Counted from the first letter of the stretch, positions 10,506 through 23,008 are shown. The stretch is DNA of 64,000 nucleotides from Saturnia japonica (GCA_033032175.1 CM065313.1:17771327-17835326); one strand, 5' to 3'. The notes: generated by a model from the sequence alone, not told the origin. Numbers and translations are program-made.

Positions 10506-10654
10506 AATTCTGCTAAGTGAAATTGTGTATTAATAGAATACGATTTGTACGATTTATTTGCTGCATTTTTACTATTATTTGTTAATAATTTTCTAATCTA
10601 TACTATTTATAATAAAACAGTAATGAGTCACAATCTATACATCACTTTTAATAT

Positions 10655-10750
10655 CACAAAGCTCAAGAGATTGTTTGTTTGTTTGTTTAAACGCGCTAAA
10701 CTCTAGAACTACCAGACAGGTATTAAAAACCCTCTTTTTCTTTTTCAATA
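10655..10750 (+). repeat. dispersed repeat with CTCAAGAG...GTTTGTTT core
   Basis: The core AAGCTCAAGAG, GTTTGTTTAAACGCGCTAA and TCTAGAACTAC recurs at about 14045-14115 (+), 25350-25420 (+), 30310-30370 (+) and 35960-36030 (-). The family is not identified. Confidence 0.6.
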
Positions 10751-10824
10751 GCAAATCGAATGCTCACGGTAACGGTAACGAACTAACAGTTTGCAAAACA
10801 CTGTAAACTAGATTACCATACATA

Positions 10825-11185
10825 TCATTAAATTAATACACGAAGCAAAAACTTTGTACCCCTTTTTAAGCGTATTGCGTGCACGGAACACGGTGAGATT
10901 TGGCATGGTTAAAGTTTATATGGAGAAGGAGTGCAAAAAACTAAAATTTATCTATAATATCTGTTACTAATATATTAAATAAAATAAATTAATACTATGA
11001 ATCCTAACCTAACCAGTGCCATTGAACTTAGACCCCCCAAAATATTGACATTGTCACTCAATGAAAAGTGACAGCAAGTGATATTATATTCATTTTTTAG
11101 GATCATACAGCAAATGTCAAACAGAAAATAGTCTGCGATTAAAAAGTTGCCGGTCGAAATTCGATCATTGGGCGACCGCAGCTAG
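10825..11185 (+). mobile_element. short non-autonomous Helitron, family H2
   Basis: It opens with a TC-led AT-rich end leading into TTAATACACGAAGCAAAA. About 340 bases on it ends with a TCGAAATTCGA palindrome, GGGCGACCGC and CTAG before T. Other members of the family in this window are at 17743-18077 (-), 23059-23421 (+), 33832-34194 (-) and 42338-42702 (-). No coding capacity is present. Confidence 0.75.
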
Positions 11186-11189
11186 TATT

Positions 11190-12340
11190 CATAATTATCT
11201 CCGGAGCGTCACGCTTCATAGTAAGCCGATTAATATTCAACTACTTGTACAGAGTGACTTTTACATGGAATTTTCACTCCGGTATGTCGTCATCAGCTAT
11301 TGTTAGACGGTCTTCTTTCAGCAACCACCGTAGTTAATTAACTGAGTTCTGCTTTAAGTTCATTATAGTGTTATTGTAAAGAAATATTCAAAAACATGTA
11401 CGAGTATGCTATGTCTGAGAAATAAATTTGTCTGTCGCAGTTACGCTCCAACCAAACATTAAAACCGGAAGATTTTGATTTATAATGGGAAGTTTTCTAT
11501 CGACTTTACTTTAAACGGCTTGGTAAAACATCACTGAATTTTTTTTAGTTCCAAATTATATTTAAGAACAAAATAAAATAGTATCCATAAATATTCAAAA
11601 GTCCCAATACTTGGCTTTCATATAAAACCGAATTAATTAAATAATTGATATCTGTAACAGAGGTATGAATGAAGAAGCAGGTGTTTTATGGTTTTATTAA
11701 AAAATATATTTATGTCTAGAAAAATAAACATCGTTAGTTACATCACTAATCTTGTTAGTCGTTGGAATTGAAATCGAATAATCTATAAAACCGACATTCG
11801 CGCGTTTGCAATAATCAACGACCGATAAACCGGAGCAATGTCGCTCTCTGTGACACAAGGGTATATTTAGACGGGTAAAATTAGACCACTCATACCGCCA
11901 GCATAAGTACATACAACAGCGATAACAGAAGGCTCACTCTACTGCTAAAACTGTCCCAGTGTTACTCAAAAAGGGACCATTAACCGTTTGGTCTCTGGTA
12001 ACCATAATTTTAGTACAACATCGGCAATAATCGTTGTAGAAAATCAATCCGCCTCATTTTATTAGTTACCAGGTACAATACAATCCAAGAACAAGAGTGC
12101 TTAACTAGAGATGAAATTTCCATGGACGATCGATGATTCGAAATTGAATTTGAAAATTGAGTTACTGCCAGATACTGTACTATCTGAAGACGTGCTGAAA
12201 CCGGTCACTATGACGCATTTTTATAAACTTATTTGGTGATCAATATTTAATTGGTCACTAGCACTTTATAAACGGGTAATTTTTATTTAATTACTGTACA
12301 TGTTACGAGTGATGTACACAATCGGTGTTATAATTTTAAA
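11190..12340. other. no gene seen
   Basis: Stops are frequent in all frames. A 71-codon minus-strand frame at 11697-11912 has no recognisable motif and is not called. Likely intronic or intergenic. Confidence 0.4.
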
Positions 12341-12344
12341 TCTC

Positions 12345-12560
12345 GTTTCAAAAGATGATACTTATCATTTGTTGTGGGAATGTGTCCAGACCGGGGAATT
12401 GCATCAAAAATGCTATTGGAGTCCTGGAGAAACGTAGGAGAAGTCAATATTATTTTAGGTAAACCTATGTCTAATGTTGTCCGTATAACTTATAAATTTG
12501 TCTCGTTGATTCCTAAATGAAAATAACTTTTGCAACTTTACCTAATAAATTGATTTCTCC
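12345..12560 (+). pseudogene. LINE ORF2 C-terminal fragment
   Basis: A short translated stretch contains YHLLWECVQ preceded by a degraded cysteine/histidine region. This is the HLLWEC motif found near the C-terminus of many insect non-LTR retrotransposon polymerases. The frame then decays. Only about 60 codons are recognisable and no reverse transcriptase core is left. Confidence 0.6.
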
Positions 12561-12719
12561 TATGAGGCTGGCATAGTCATCAGGGATGTACCGAAGCCTT
12601 CTTAAAATAAAAGATTAAAATTAAATAAAATACCACATTTGTTGACATCGCATAATGACTTATTGCCACGAGAAATTACCTTTTATTTTACTTCCAAAAA
12701 AAACAAATTTAATTTGAAA

Positions 12720-12950
12720 GATCTGTTGCGAGACACCTATCGATGTGCTGCCCCAATTGCATATCAATCCACTACCCCTTCTTGAATTACGGCCGTTTTC
12801 CATAATAACATATCCTAGATCATTATCCCCGATTAGCACATATTTGTACTAAGTAATAACTAGTTTTAACTTAAAAGTGGTATCGGCTTCCCTCTTATCT
12901 ATTCAAGCTATAGAATACGGATATATCGCTCATCCAATAGAACAACGACG
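12720..12950 (+). repeat. dispersed repeat, second copy at 49700-49880
   Basis: The segments GGCCGTTTTC, CATATTTGTA.TAAGTA, ATATCGGCTTCSCTC-like and AAGCTATAG.ATA.GGATATAT occur in the same order at about 49705-49880. No frame is present and the family is unknown. Confidence 0.55.
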
Positions 12951-14040
12951 TTATTACGTTGAAGTAATTTTTCAAACAAAAAACATTTAAAAGTTTTGAA
13001 TTCATGAGTATTTTACGAATTTAACCCAATTCTCAAACGACATTCACTCCCTCTATCATAAACTATTGTAAGTACAATTGTGATATTTCTTCTATACATA
13101 AAATTTTTGTAACAGGAACTTATGACACCAAAATGTAAATTTCGGCTTTTTTGTAATTATGTCATTGTAGAATTGTATGAGCGATATGTAGATACATAAT
13201 ACATAAATAATGTGAAACGAAAGTAAGAAAAAAAGGATAGATTTAGTAACTGAAACAACGGATTGAAAGCTTATTGGAAACGGCCGTTAACGTATTACAT
13301 CGGTCACCGCAACAAAACACCAGATATCCAGTAACTACAGTTAAACATTAGTCTTATAGCATAATATGATGAATATATAAATAAAAATGCCACAATCCAT
13401 GATATACAGGAAGGCTTAAAAAGACATTAACTTCGATGAGATTTTATAATAAAATGATTATCAGTGACCGTTCCCGTAAAATAATTACTATTGCGAGAAG
13501 TCATTTAATATAACAGTAATTTATTAATATTAATCATAACATTGCTTTTAAATAGGTTATAGGATCAATGGTAAAGTGGACAGTGGAGTTATGTTTTTAT
13601 ATCTCTCATGTATATAATGAGCAAGCTGTTGATGATGAACTGTGGCACGTATTACATTTTTGACCGTATGTTGTGATCGCGCATGCGATTTGCGGAATGA
13701 TATATGAAAGTAAATGTTTGATACATTCAACCTGCTCTGGGTGAGTGATCAGACATCCCATACCGTACCTAAGTATTATTGTTATACCGCCATGTGCGAG
13801 ATATAATTGAACCGCTACTACGTTTTTGGCATGTTCCTTAAAATACGACTTAACTCGAATTTCGTTCAAGGAGAGAAGGAAATGGTGACATTATTTATAC
13901 ACACACATACTTATTTCTTTTCGCGTTTTATTAATAATATTGTCATTAAAATATATACTTATACAAATACTTTAAACTTTACACGTAAGTAAAGTTAGTT
14001 AGCATAAACAAAGCATTCCAATCATTTTAATCTATACCAT
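12951..14040. other. no gene seen
   Basis: AT-rich and without recognisable coding, repeat-end or RNA signals apart from a GGAAACGGCCGTTAACG echo of the previous repeat near 13275. Confidence 0.35.
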
Positions 14041-14044
14041 CATT

Positions 14045-14330
14045 TTATAAAGCTCAAGAGTTGTTTGTTTGGTTGAACGCGTTAATCTTAGGATCTAGTG
14101 GTTCGAATGGAAGAAATATTATAGTTATGGATAGCCTATTTAGCGAGGAAGGCTGTATAACATCACGCTACGACCAATAGGAGCGGAGCATCAATGAAAA
14201 ATGTTGCAAAAGCGGGCAAAATTTATTCCTTTTGAAAGTTTCCATTGCATGCTTTGCGTAAATGGTTAAAGTTACGCAACAACGATGTGTGACGGAATTG
14301 TTTCTCTTAAAAAGTAAAAAAAAAATTTAG
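14045..14330 (+). repeat. composite dispersed repeat
   Basis: It starts with the CTCAAGAG...TTTGTTTGGTTGAACGCG core shared with 10655-10750. It continues with an ATCACGCTACGACCAATAGGAG stretch that reads like a conserved repeat body but has no second copy that I could find in the window. Confidence 0.45.
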
Positions 14331-16480
14331 CGCGATAGCATATGTCTATATTTTAAGGTTTAAGCAATATAACCTTTTTTATGATAATAAAATGTTGTTT
14401 AAAATAATGCATTATATGCGAAGGTGTTTTTATAAACATGGATTAATCCTTATCGAAATAAATACGTTATTCATTACAGGTATTTAATTTTGGACAAAAT
14501 TGCACATTACATAATTTGATTTCAATGAATATCTTAGGAGATAGCATAGTTTTAAAATAACTCCGCAGCATAATAATAATCAAGTACCGCGCGTGCATTT
14601 TAGCGGAACTATGTGGCAGGCGGGCGGTACCTAAAATTGTATTGTAGCTGCCTACTCTCTCTAATCCTTTCTCTCTTATGTGACACAGAAGAAGTTGCGC
14701 TGGTCAGCTAGTTATACATAAGTTTATGGAACGTTTTAAAAGGAAACGTTTGTTTAAAAATATTGTCATAACTTTTATTAGAAACCCAAAAGAAGCTTAG
14801 TTCATACCTCAACGTGTATGTACATATCAACTAATCGTTTTATATATCTTACTCGATTTAATTATATTAAGTGATTGATTTATTGGTTTGAAGTTCTTTT
14901 TAAAACTTGGACACTAAATAAAAGTTATCTTAAAACTACTACCAAGTAGAAATATACAAAATTGGAGGTTACTTGGTGTTATGTCCAAGCTCGTTTTTTC
15001 ACGATAAAAATGATTTTCCTACTAGTAACTCTTTCTAGTAATGATAAATTATCAGGATTTTTATATACCAATAAGGTGGCAAATAAGTGTAAGGCCCGTC
15101 TGATGGTAAGCGGATATCGTAACACCATAGGTATAAATCACTAGAGTTGCCAATCTTGAAAATCTTTTCCTTAAGGAGTTTTGGAAACCCGATTCATCGC
15201 AGGAACACAAAGCAAGGTTGTTTGGCTGCGATTTTCTGTAGGGTAGAGGTATTTCACTAATCGGGCCCCCAAGTAGAGCGAAATTTCTTTGTGCCCTACC
15301 TCTCTTAAAGATATAAATAATAGTGTGAAAGTGCATCGTTCTTTCCGAACTACCGGGTTAGTGACCTTTTGTTGGTTGTTGGCCACAGCTCGTGGGTGTA
15401 ACAAACGCCACCAACGAGTGTCTGATTTTGCCACGTTACGTCACACGTTCCATATACTGGCTTATCTTCGGTACAGTCATGCGACACTAAAAACTCTAGT
15501 CACTCGATACTTTGTTTTGAACTGGGAAGTAAAGAAAAAAGTTTTTAGTAGATCTGAGAAAAGATGTTTTGGAATTGGGTCATGCTTTGATCACAATATA
15601 CTTTATTTTGTGTTAGCAGTTAACAATATAATTACTTTGCCAGAATCAATTTTATTTTAACTTACGGCAATTTAATATACTTATCACAAAATTGAATGAA
15701 TAAAAGTTGTTACAGCTATTATAGAATCACTGAATACTATTTGATTCTCAAGTTAGACCACAATCAAAATGTAAAGATCATTATTAAATTCAGACTTTGA
15801 GAAAGCAGTTATGAACGTTTAAAATACCACCTACTATCGTTTAAGAAATATCTCTTTCATTGGAAATACAACAAAATTGGTACGATTTTACTATTGTTTT
15901 TTGGAACGAAGTTCTTTATTGACTCGGCATGCGGTAGGATCTGACTTGTAGAAATCATGATGTAAGGAAAGCCGTTATTCTATGCCAGGCCCCTCCATGC
16001 GACTTTTTATCACTCTCTCTTACTCTGTCTCTTTTTATTATACACGAGTGTGTGTGTGCGTTCGAATATCGAGATTCGATCGAGCGAGCATCGTGCGCGG
16101 CTGGAAACCCTTCCTAGGCGGCCGCCAAATTTTTTCTAATGAAAACATTAAAAATTTAATTGAAATACATCACAAAGGGTTGATTGCTATAATTATAATG
16201 CATATACAGAGAGGTGTCATGTCCAGATATACCTTAGTATAAGATGTATGTAGGTACCTACATTTAATGATACCGATGTTCCACTTATTATATTCCAATT
16301 CAATGATTTTATAATCAAATCTTCAGATAGAAAATCTTGTGCAGCAAAATATGATAGCAAGTTTAGAAACCACACAGAAGACCAAGACCTAAAAACTACA
16401 GGACCAGTAAAAAATTTGATCTGCCGATATAGTCCATGTTTTGTGACAGATTTTCATTTTAAGAGTAGCTAATTTAACAC
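14331..16480. other. LINE tail debris, no gene supported
   Basis: At about 15050-15430 sequence of LINE-tail appearance is present on the minus strand (GGTGGCAAATAAGTGTAAGGCCCGTCTGATGG is the plus-strand reading of its end). The 123-codon plus-strand frame starting at 15289 crosses this debris and has no protein-like motif, so it is not called. The rest is AT-rich. Confidence 0.45.
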
Positions 16481-16640
16481 TATTAAGTGAGCAACTGTAT
16501 ATGATATTGGTTTCTCGGGAACCCTTTTAACAATAAAGATAAAATGTAGCATTTAGACAATGTTTTACTATCCGAGTTTACCTACGTAGAGGGGTTTTTT
16601 CAGACACCGAGCAAAGCTCGGTTGGCTAGACATTTAGGAA
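16480..16640 (-). repeat. copy of the TTAAGTGAGCA...TCGG repeat
   Basis: It runs in the same order as 6418-6600: TATTAAGTGAGCAACTG, TTTCTCGGGAACCC, TTTAGACAATGTTTTACTATCC, TTTACCTACGTAGAGG. It ends in CCGAGCAAAGCTCGG, which is itself a hairpin. Confidence 0.65.
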
Positions 16641-16999
16641 ATGCCGCGCTAATGAACTATGAATGCATCTCGATGTATTATTATCTAAAGATTAAGCTGA
16701 CTTTAGAATTAGAACATACATCGTTTGACGCTTGCTCACGCAACAACATCAACAAGCAATCGTCGCTTCACAATTATTATTTTCGTCTATCAAATACTAC
16801 ATTGATTTTTAAATATAATACATTAATCCGAAGTAATACTAACATTTCAAGTATTGACAATCTTTCTGAAGTTCTCAACGGCTGTCGTAGAAGCATTCCG
16901 AGCTTGTTTAGTGTTTCCGGAAAGAGTGGCATTATAGCTAAGAATTTTAAAGAGCTTAGATTCATTGAACATTGTTTGTTACTTAATAATACTAATTAG
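16621..16999 (+). other. 125-codon open frame of unknown origin
   Basis: An open frame starts with an ATG at 16642 or an alternative codon at 16622 and ends at 16999. It begins directly at the CCGAGCAAAGCTCGG hairpin of the repeat at 16480-16640. No family motif is visible. The composition is polar, with many Asn and Ser and few charged clusters. It may be part of a larger transposon whose end is the preceding repeat, or chance in AT-rich DNA. Confidence 0.2.
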
Positions 17000-17742
17000 T
17001 AAGCTTAGCATTATGAGGTGATCTTTTTTTACATACATACATATGTATATTGAATACGATTGGGAGATACTGAATTGTACTACGAGCATAATCATTAGCA
17101 GTAGCATTAAGTGTGAGCAGTTCTTGAGCGTTTAAATAATATATTATGTTCGCTGAATAGCCACTGACGGCAAAGAATTCTACAGTAATTAACCAGCGCA
17201 CGTCGCATCGTGCCCTTGTTTGATCTTCCTAGGGTGCTATTTTCGTAATCCGTGGACGAAATACGGAAGTTCCAATATAGATTTATTTTGAAATTATAAA
17301 ATTTAAATATTTAAATTTAAAAAACCTTTCCACTTTACTAGTCCTATGCGACAATAAGAATTATATTTTAAGAAATAAAGTAAAAAAAATAGTTTGTGAC
17401 CTGTGATTTTTTTTTCTTGTTCTTATTTAATGGCAACACAGATTATTTTCCTTATCTTCATAGCTAAAGGCTCTAACAAAATGATGTGGCTCTCTTGTTA
17501 TAATAACCGTCCAGGGAGATTTTGTGGAAACTAAAAAGTTCTGTTATTTATAATTAATTTCACTTATGCACTTATTGTGCAATTTGTGTGCGAAATATTA
17601 TATATAAAATATAGAGCCAAATAACGTAGGTTTAAGAATTATTATAAAATAAAAACCACAACAAATCCAAGATTCTTCCAAAAACTCTTTTTTTGTATGA
17701 AATTGTGTAAGTGCTAGATTGTATATCATAATTTTCTAATAA

Positions 17743-18077
17743 CAAGTGATCGTCCTAAGGTCGAAATTCGACCAGTGACTGTTTGATCATAGACTATTTT
17801 TTGTTTGACATTTTTACAGTATTCATAAACAACGAGTATTATCTATATCACTTGAGTGACAATGTCAGTATTTTGGGGGCTAAGTTCAATGGCAATGGTC
17901 GGTTTAGGATTCGCAGTATTTATTAATTTAATATTTTATCAACGGATATTATAAATAAATTTTAGCTTTCTGCACTCCTTCTCCAATAAACCAACCATAC
18001 CAAATCTCACAGTCTACCGTGCACTCAATACGCTTAAAAAGGTACCGAAAGCTTTTGTTTCCCGTATAATATACAGA
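17743..18077 (-). mobile_element. short non-autonomous Helitron, family H2
   Basis: This is the minus-strand copy. The 5' end is at 18077 (TCTGTATATTATACGG) and the 3' end at about 17743 with a decayed CTTG in place of CTAG. The body contains TTTTGATCATAGAC-related, ATTTTGGGGGCTAAGTTCAATGG and CTGCACTCCTTCTCC segments common to all five members. Confidence 0.7.
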
Positions 18078-18079
18078 AA

Positions 18080-18890
18080 ATTATGGTGGTTTTAAAAATG
18101 TTTATTTTTCTACTTAACAACAAAACAAAATGTGACTTGTATTTTTTACTAAACGTGTTTTTATGTTAATAAATAAGCATTAGTTTGAATGTCACAAAGT
18201 GTGAAACTGGGTCTGTGCCAGACATGTGCCGTCTACAGAACCGAGGTTTATCCTTTTCTCGATTGGCCGGATATTCACCTATCTCGAAGATGCGTATTTC
18301 ATAACAAGATAAAAATATACAAGGACCTACAAATTTTATCTTCGGGTTCCGCTATCTACGTAACCTCGGACTCGGTGCTTCTTTTTTATCGTCTCCACGA
18401 CATACGCCTTTCTCGGAAAGGTTCTGGATGAATAATGAAATTTTTGATGATACTATACTATTTTTCCTATATTTAGAATACTAGCTTTTCCACGACTTCG
18501 TCTGCGAGTTTTTCATAATATGTCCTTTTCCAGGTATCAGGCTACCTCTATGTTAAATTTTATTGCTATCGGTTCAGAGGTTAGTAGTGATAAGGTAACA
18601 AACAAACAGATAGTCAAAAATGCTTTTCGTAATAGTCGTGTTAGCCGATTTGTTATATCAATGCAACATCGATCTGACGCCCGCAGGTTCGAGTCTCGGC
18701 ATATACCAACGCAATATTCTGAATTTACGTAAATCGGAATTTGGAAACATAGCGAAGAATGTTTTTTAGTACCAGAGTGGCAAATTAAAGAACTATGGAT
18801 ATCTAGCGTTTGAAATCGCCATTACGTCATAGGTTGGATTAGAAACGACGCCCGTATCTTTCCTCGGAAAATGGCTTCTACCCGAGCTAT
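18080..18890. other. no gene; one decayed SINE head
   Basis: At 18635-18705 a tRNA-like head is visible (GTTAGCCGATTTG and GCAGGTTCGAGTCTCGGC). The frames at 18189-18431 and 18520-18732 show no recognisable protein motif. Confidence 0.4.
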
Positions 18891-18899
18891 GGGAATTTT

Positions 18900-19109
18900 T
18901 CCTTAGCAGGAAATGTTGCCAGAATGAATGATGATCGATGGACAAGCCGACTAACAACATGGTCTGGTACAATAGGTCTGAGAAAGAGAAGGAGACCTAA
19001 ATCGCGATGGGAAGACGACATTAAAAAACTAGTAAGGATTAAATGGTTGCTAGAAGCTAAAGACAGAGACCGCTGGAACAGTCTGGAGGAGGCCTTCACC
19101 CTCACGTGA
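18900..19109 (+). pseudogene. LINE endonuclease-reverse transcriptase C-terminus
   Basis: The frame encodes VARMNDDRWTSRL, then RKRRRPKSRWEDDIKK, then KDRDRWNSLEEAFT and ends at 19109. This order (RGRP..RW.DDI, then DR..W..LEEAFT) is characteristic of the C-terminus of RTE- and Jockey-like insect LINE polymerases. Only about 65 codons remain, joined at the 5' side to unrelated sequence, so it is a 5'-truncated insertion. The following AT-rich stretch is probably its 3' end. Confidence 0.75.
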
Positions 19110-20630
19110 GGTGTACTTGTTCTTTTAAAATTTTAGAGATTAGGTAATACTTACTCATTTAAATGAAAACATTTATTATTTATTATTAATCTACTTTCGA
19201 AAACTTTACGTGTACATATTTCTTTATTACTAAACTATTAACTTCAACTTGATTTATGCATGTAACTTGAATTATTATGTAATTGCATGAAATAAAAACC
19301 TTTTTTATTTTAATTATATTATACGATTCATTTTTTATTTTTTGCGATTAGCTAATCATATTTTTTATGGGACAATATTTTTAATGGGAGTTTTTATACG
19401 AAACTTGTTGGTAAGTAGATATAGTTGAATAATAACAACAAAGATGAGTAATGAGGGTCAACGGTCACCGTCGCATGCTCTACAAATACCACAGCGAAAT
19501 CCTTTTAATAGGTGCACTTATTGATCTCAAAAGGTAACGCGTCAAAACCATCATTTTATTTTTCACCACGAGTGCGTTAGTCGCGATTATTATCATTTCT
19601 TCTTTCGTGCCTTTTGTCAAATCCAATAATATTTTATTCAATTTAAGCCCTAAGAAGGCACTTATGAATGTCAGAAAACTACTCACAGTTTGGAAAATAG
19701 CCCATTCATCAAGAAGCGTCGGCAAGAAACTCGATCAGGTTTATCAATATTTTTTACACTATATATATTGTTTATAGTTATTATAATTTTGGTTGGATGT
19801 ACAGGGAGGGAGCCACTTCCAGACATAACTAACATTCACGTAATAATCCATTCTTTCCTCTTTCAGTATTACTTTTTATTTTTCTATACATTTTAAATCC
19901 CTCGACGTAAGACAGAGAGGTGTGTGTAATAAGCTTTTAATGTATGTATCTGTGCGTCTTGTTGCTCCTAATCAACTGATTCGTTTTTGATTTCGCTTAT
20001 TTTGTTTGAAAGGTGACTTGATCGAGAGTGTTCTTAGCGACTATTCAAGAAAATCTGTTCAGCCGTTTGAAGATTATCAGCTTTTCACTAGCTGATAAAT
20101 GTATGTGAGCATCATGCTCGGGTATTATCGAGTCGAAATTGAATATCCGGTTACTTCAATGATCTAAGAAGAAAATGGTAACCTTAACTTGATGCTGCAG
20201 CATTATCTGGAATCCGCAGGATACCTAACTCCTCACCAACTTACAAAAGAGATATCGTGTTTGGGCTCAATAGAACGGTCACAATGAATAGGTTACTTTT
20301 GTCAGAGTTTGTTTTAATATTCATTAAGCATGTTCTATTAATTTTTCTATCCATTTATAAGCCGTTGTTATACGAAATGGCAAATGAACATAAAGAATCT
20401 ATTTGTCCAAATTAAACTACTTTATCATTATCATAATAAAACCCGCGTGAAAACAAGCGTTCGGGTAGATATAAATTTGAGTACCGATGTAAAAATCTGC
20501 ATTGAACTTCAATGTACAATGTAAACTTCGTTTGAACGCGGTTTAAAATTATACTTTTTTGCGATTCTCTTTGGAACGTCTTTTTTGTGCGCTGATAAAC
20601 TAAAGAGAGACATTGCATCACAGCGTCACT
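19110..20630. other. LINE 3' debris and AT-rich DNA, no gene
   Basis: At about 19600-19730 the sequence matches 48095-48230 (TTTTATTCAATTTA.GC, AAGGCACTTATGAA.GTCA, CATCAAGAAG). This is a repeat end in minus orientation. At 20000-20100 there is an inverted match to 1795-1960. No frame is convincing. Confidence 0.45.
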
Positions 20631-20634
20631 TTTT

Positions 20635-20848
20635 TAACTAACTTCAAAAAAAGACGTCGTTTATATTTATGGATGTTCAACCATAACTTCCTTGTTTATT
20701 AACCGATTTGGATGATTCCTGTTTTGTTTGATACCTTAAGAGCGGACCTATTTTAATTTCATTGGTATTAGACCTTATACTTTGGAGACAATTGGGGCGG
20801 GGCTATCTTGAAAACCATTGAAGTCGGTTTTCTTTTTTGGTTAAAATT
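20635..20848 (+). repeat. AACCGACTTCAA-type repeat, family P
   Basis: It contains ATGGATGTTCAACCATAACTTC, ACCGATTTGGATGATT and TTGAAGTCGGTTTTC. Other copies lie at 25750-25988 (-), 39420-39648 (-), 40650-40815 (+) and 44540-44773 (-). Both ends carry ACCGACTTCAA-like motifs in opposite orientation, as in a DNA element with inverted ends. No coding capacity is present. Confidence 0.65.
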
Positions 20849-20966
20849 AATTATCTTGTTGTATTACGTGGTTCTTTACCGCTAGTATTGAGAGGTAGAT
20901 GTTCTGGCCTTTATTGATATTTGATTTTATTGAACACCCCAAAACATTAATAAAACAAATTATACA

Positions 20967-21167
20967 TTGACTAATATCAGTAAAATCTACATTACAATTG
21001 GCATAATATTTCATGGTTGGATTGTTGATGTTTCACAAAACGACATCCGAAAACAATTAGGTTATTTTAATATTACAAAAACGAGTTGCTTGCACAATGT
21101 CGTGTTTTTTTGTAACGTGTATAAATTGTTACTTTTTGTTCGTATGTTTATCTTTGTTGATGTATAA
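20967..21167 (+). other. 66-codon open frame, not recognised
   Basis: The frame MTNISKIYITIGIIF.. runs to a stop at 21167 and is followed by AATAAATATATTTC. It is hydrophobic at its C-terminal half. There is no homologue I recognise, and the AT-rich context makes chance likely. Confidence 0.12.
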
Positions 21168-21439
21168 TAAATATATTTCATTAACAGGTTTTTAATTAAC
21201 GATAATGACGTATTTCTTTGAAACCCGAATACGGTGCATCCAGTTGAAAAACATACTTGGATATGATAATAGCGGGCCAGAATGCAGCAAGGCTTTGTTT
21301 CCTTTTTGTACTGTACAATGTTGAGTTTTTACTATGCATGGTATGAAAACAATAATCACGGGCAATAGTGCCCTATCATCACCACGTAAAAATATTTTGT
21401 TCAGTTAAAAAAAAAAAAAATCTAATTTTTTTATACGTT

Positions 21440-21600
21440 TAGCGTTTGACTACGATCTCGGTTAATGTTAAGTGATGAGGTGGCCGAAGATGGTAATGCA
21501 CTAAAGCTATAGGAACGAACTGGCTCTCAAGAGCAGCTGCCAAAGCACTATAAATATGAGATTGATAACAGATTTTCAGCTGGCCAAATGGACATTAGAT
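21440..21600 (-). repeat. LINE 3' tail, minus strand
   Basis: Reading the minus strand gives the ATCACTTAACATTAACCGAGAT-type tail found after the Jockey coding end at 32193. It is preceded by TGGCTCTCAAGAGCAGCTGCC, which also occurs decayed in the copies near 790-860. Confidence 0.55.
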
Positions 21601-21732
21601 AATAATACTATTAAACATTTTGATTCTCATGAGAAAGCTCAGTGACGACACATAAAAAAAAACCCATTATGAATCCGCAAGTTGACTGTATGTTTAAAAT
21701 TAAAGTAAATTATTGACTAATATTGGTATATA

Positions 21733-23008
21733 CAGGGCCAGATAGGCGTACGATTTTAAAAACACGCTTGCGTTTGAACCTTTTGAGCGGGGACTGCGCG
21801 GGTGGTGGAGATGAGAAGCTCGGTTCTCGGAAATTTAGTCGCGATGGATCGCTTCACCGGAGCGCAGCGTGCATTCTGCGTTAAAAATTATTATAAAAAT
21901 GGCGATTCGTGCGCTATTGTTCGAGTTTGGATTACATGACGTAAATCAGTGTCCGAAGGAAAGTGTGATTCGATCGTGGGTCAGAAAGTTCGAAGCTACT
22001 GGTTAGACTCTCAGACAGAAGCCTGCGGGACGCCCAAGGTCAACAAGAACGGAAGGCACAATTGAACAAGTTAGAGCATCAGTTCAACGTATTCCTGGTC
22101 TATCGACTCGCAAGTGATCACCTGAACTTGTGGTGCCCAGAACATCTTTGCGCCGCATGTTGTTGAAAGATTTGAATTTGCACCCGTATAAAATTCAACT
22201 TGTGCAGGAATTACTGCCAAATGATCCAATTTTACGACGAGCTTTTGTTGAAACAATTTTGGAACGCTTTCAGAGTTTCAACAATATTCTGTTCTCCGAC
22301 GAAGCCCATTTTCACTTAAATGAGGATATCAATAAACAGAATTGCCGTTACTGGGCTGCAGAGAACCCACGTGCAAAACATCAGAAGCCTCTGCATTTGC
22401 CGAAAGTAACCATTTGGGCAGCCATATCAGCACACGGAATTATCGGACCCTATTTCTATGAAAATCAACAAAGGCAATCTGTCACTGTAAATTCCGACCG
22501 ATACATAGCCATGTTAAGGGATTTTTTCTTTCCGCAACTACAACAATTTGAAGCGTATAATCGTGCGACGTGGTTTCAACAAGATGGTGTGACATGCCAT
22601 ACATCTAATGCTTCGTTGGCGACCGTAAACGAGATGTTTGCTGGGAAACTGATATCGCTCCGAGGTGACATTGCATGGCCGCCTAGAAGTCCGGATCTAA
22701 CGCCACCGGACTTTTTCATGTGGGGATACCCGACAAGTAGAGTCTACTCCAATAACCCAGCCACGATTAACCAGTTAAAGATAAATATCCGATAAGAAAT
22801 GTCAGCTATTCCTCGCGCAATGTGTCAGCGAGTTTTTACCAATTTGAGGTTCTGATTCGAGGAATGTTTGCAGCGGGATGGTGCACACCTGAATGATGTA
22901 ATTTTTAAGAAATAAAATTCCCAGACGTCTATTTTAATTGAAATGAAGATGTGTATGTGTATTGTATTTAGTTTTTTTTAAATTCGCAAATCTTTCTGGC
23001 CCAGCCTG
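21733..23008 (+). mobile_element. second DD41D Tc1/mariner-group transposon, decayed
   Basis: The element is about 1276 bp, flanked by TA at 21731-21732 and 23009-23010. Its ends are inverted repeats CAGG(CTGG)GCCAGA..., where the left end lacks four bases. They differ from the 32-bp ends of the element at 2100-3401, so this is a different family in the same group. A broken transposase runs on the plus strand. Confidence 0.88.
21844..22915 (+). pseudogene. DD41D transposase with several lesions
   Basis: The transposase begins MDRFTGAQRAFCVKNYYKNGDS at the ATG at 21844. A TGA and frameshift follow near 21940, and later in-frame stops sit at about 22003 and 22116. From about 22118 to 22795 the frame is open and holds SDEAHFHL (first Asp), QQDGVTCHTS (second Asp) and SPDLTPPDFF (third Asp), with 41 residues between the last two. 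Further stops occur at 22793-22795 and near 22850. The homology runs to a terminal stop at 22913-22915. It aligns end to end with the transposase at 2207-3285, including the DUF4817-type N-terminus. It is inactive. Confidence 0.88.

Noticed and set aside
15289..15660. 123-codon plus-strand frame
   Set aside because: It crosses LINE-tail debris on the opposite strand and has no protein motif.
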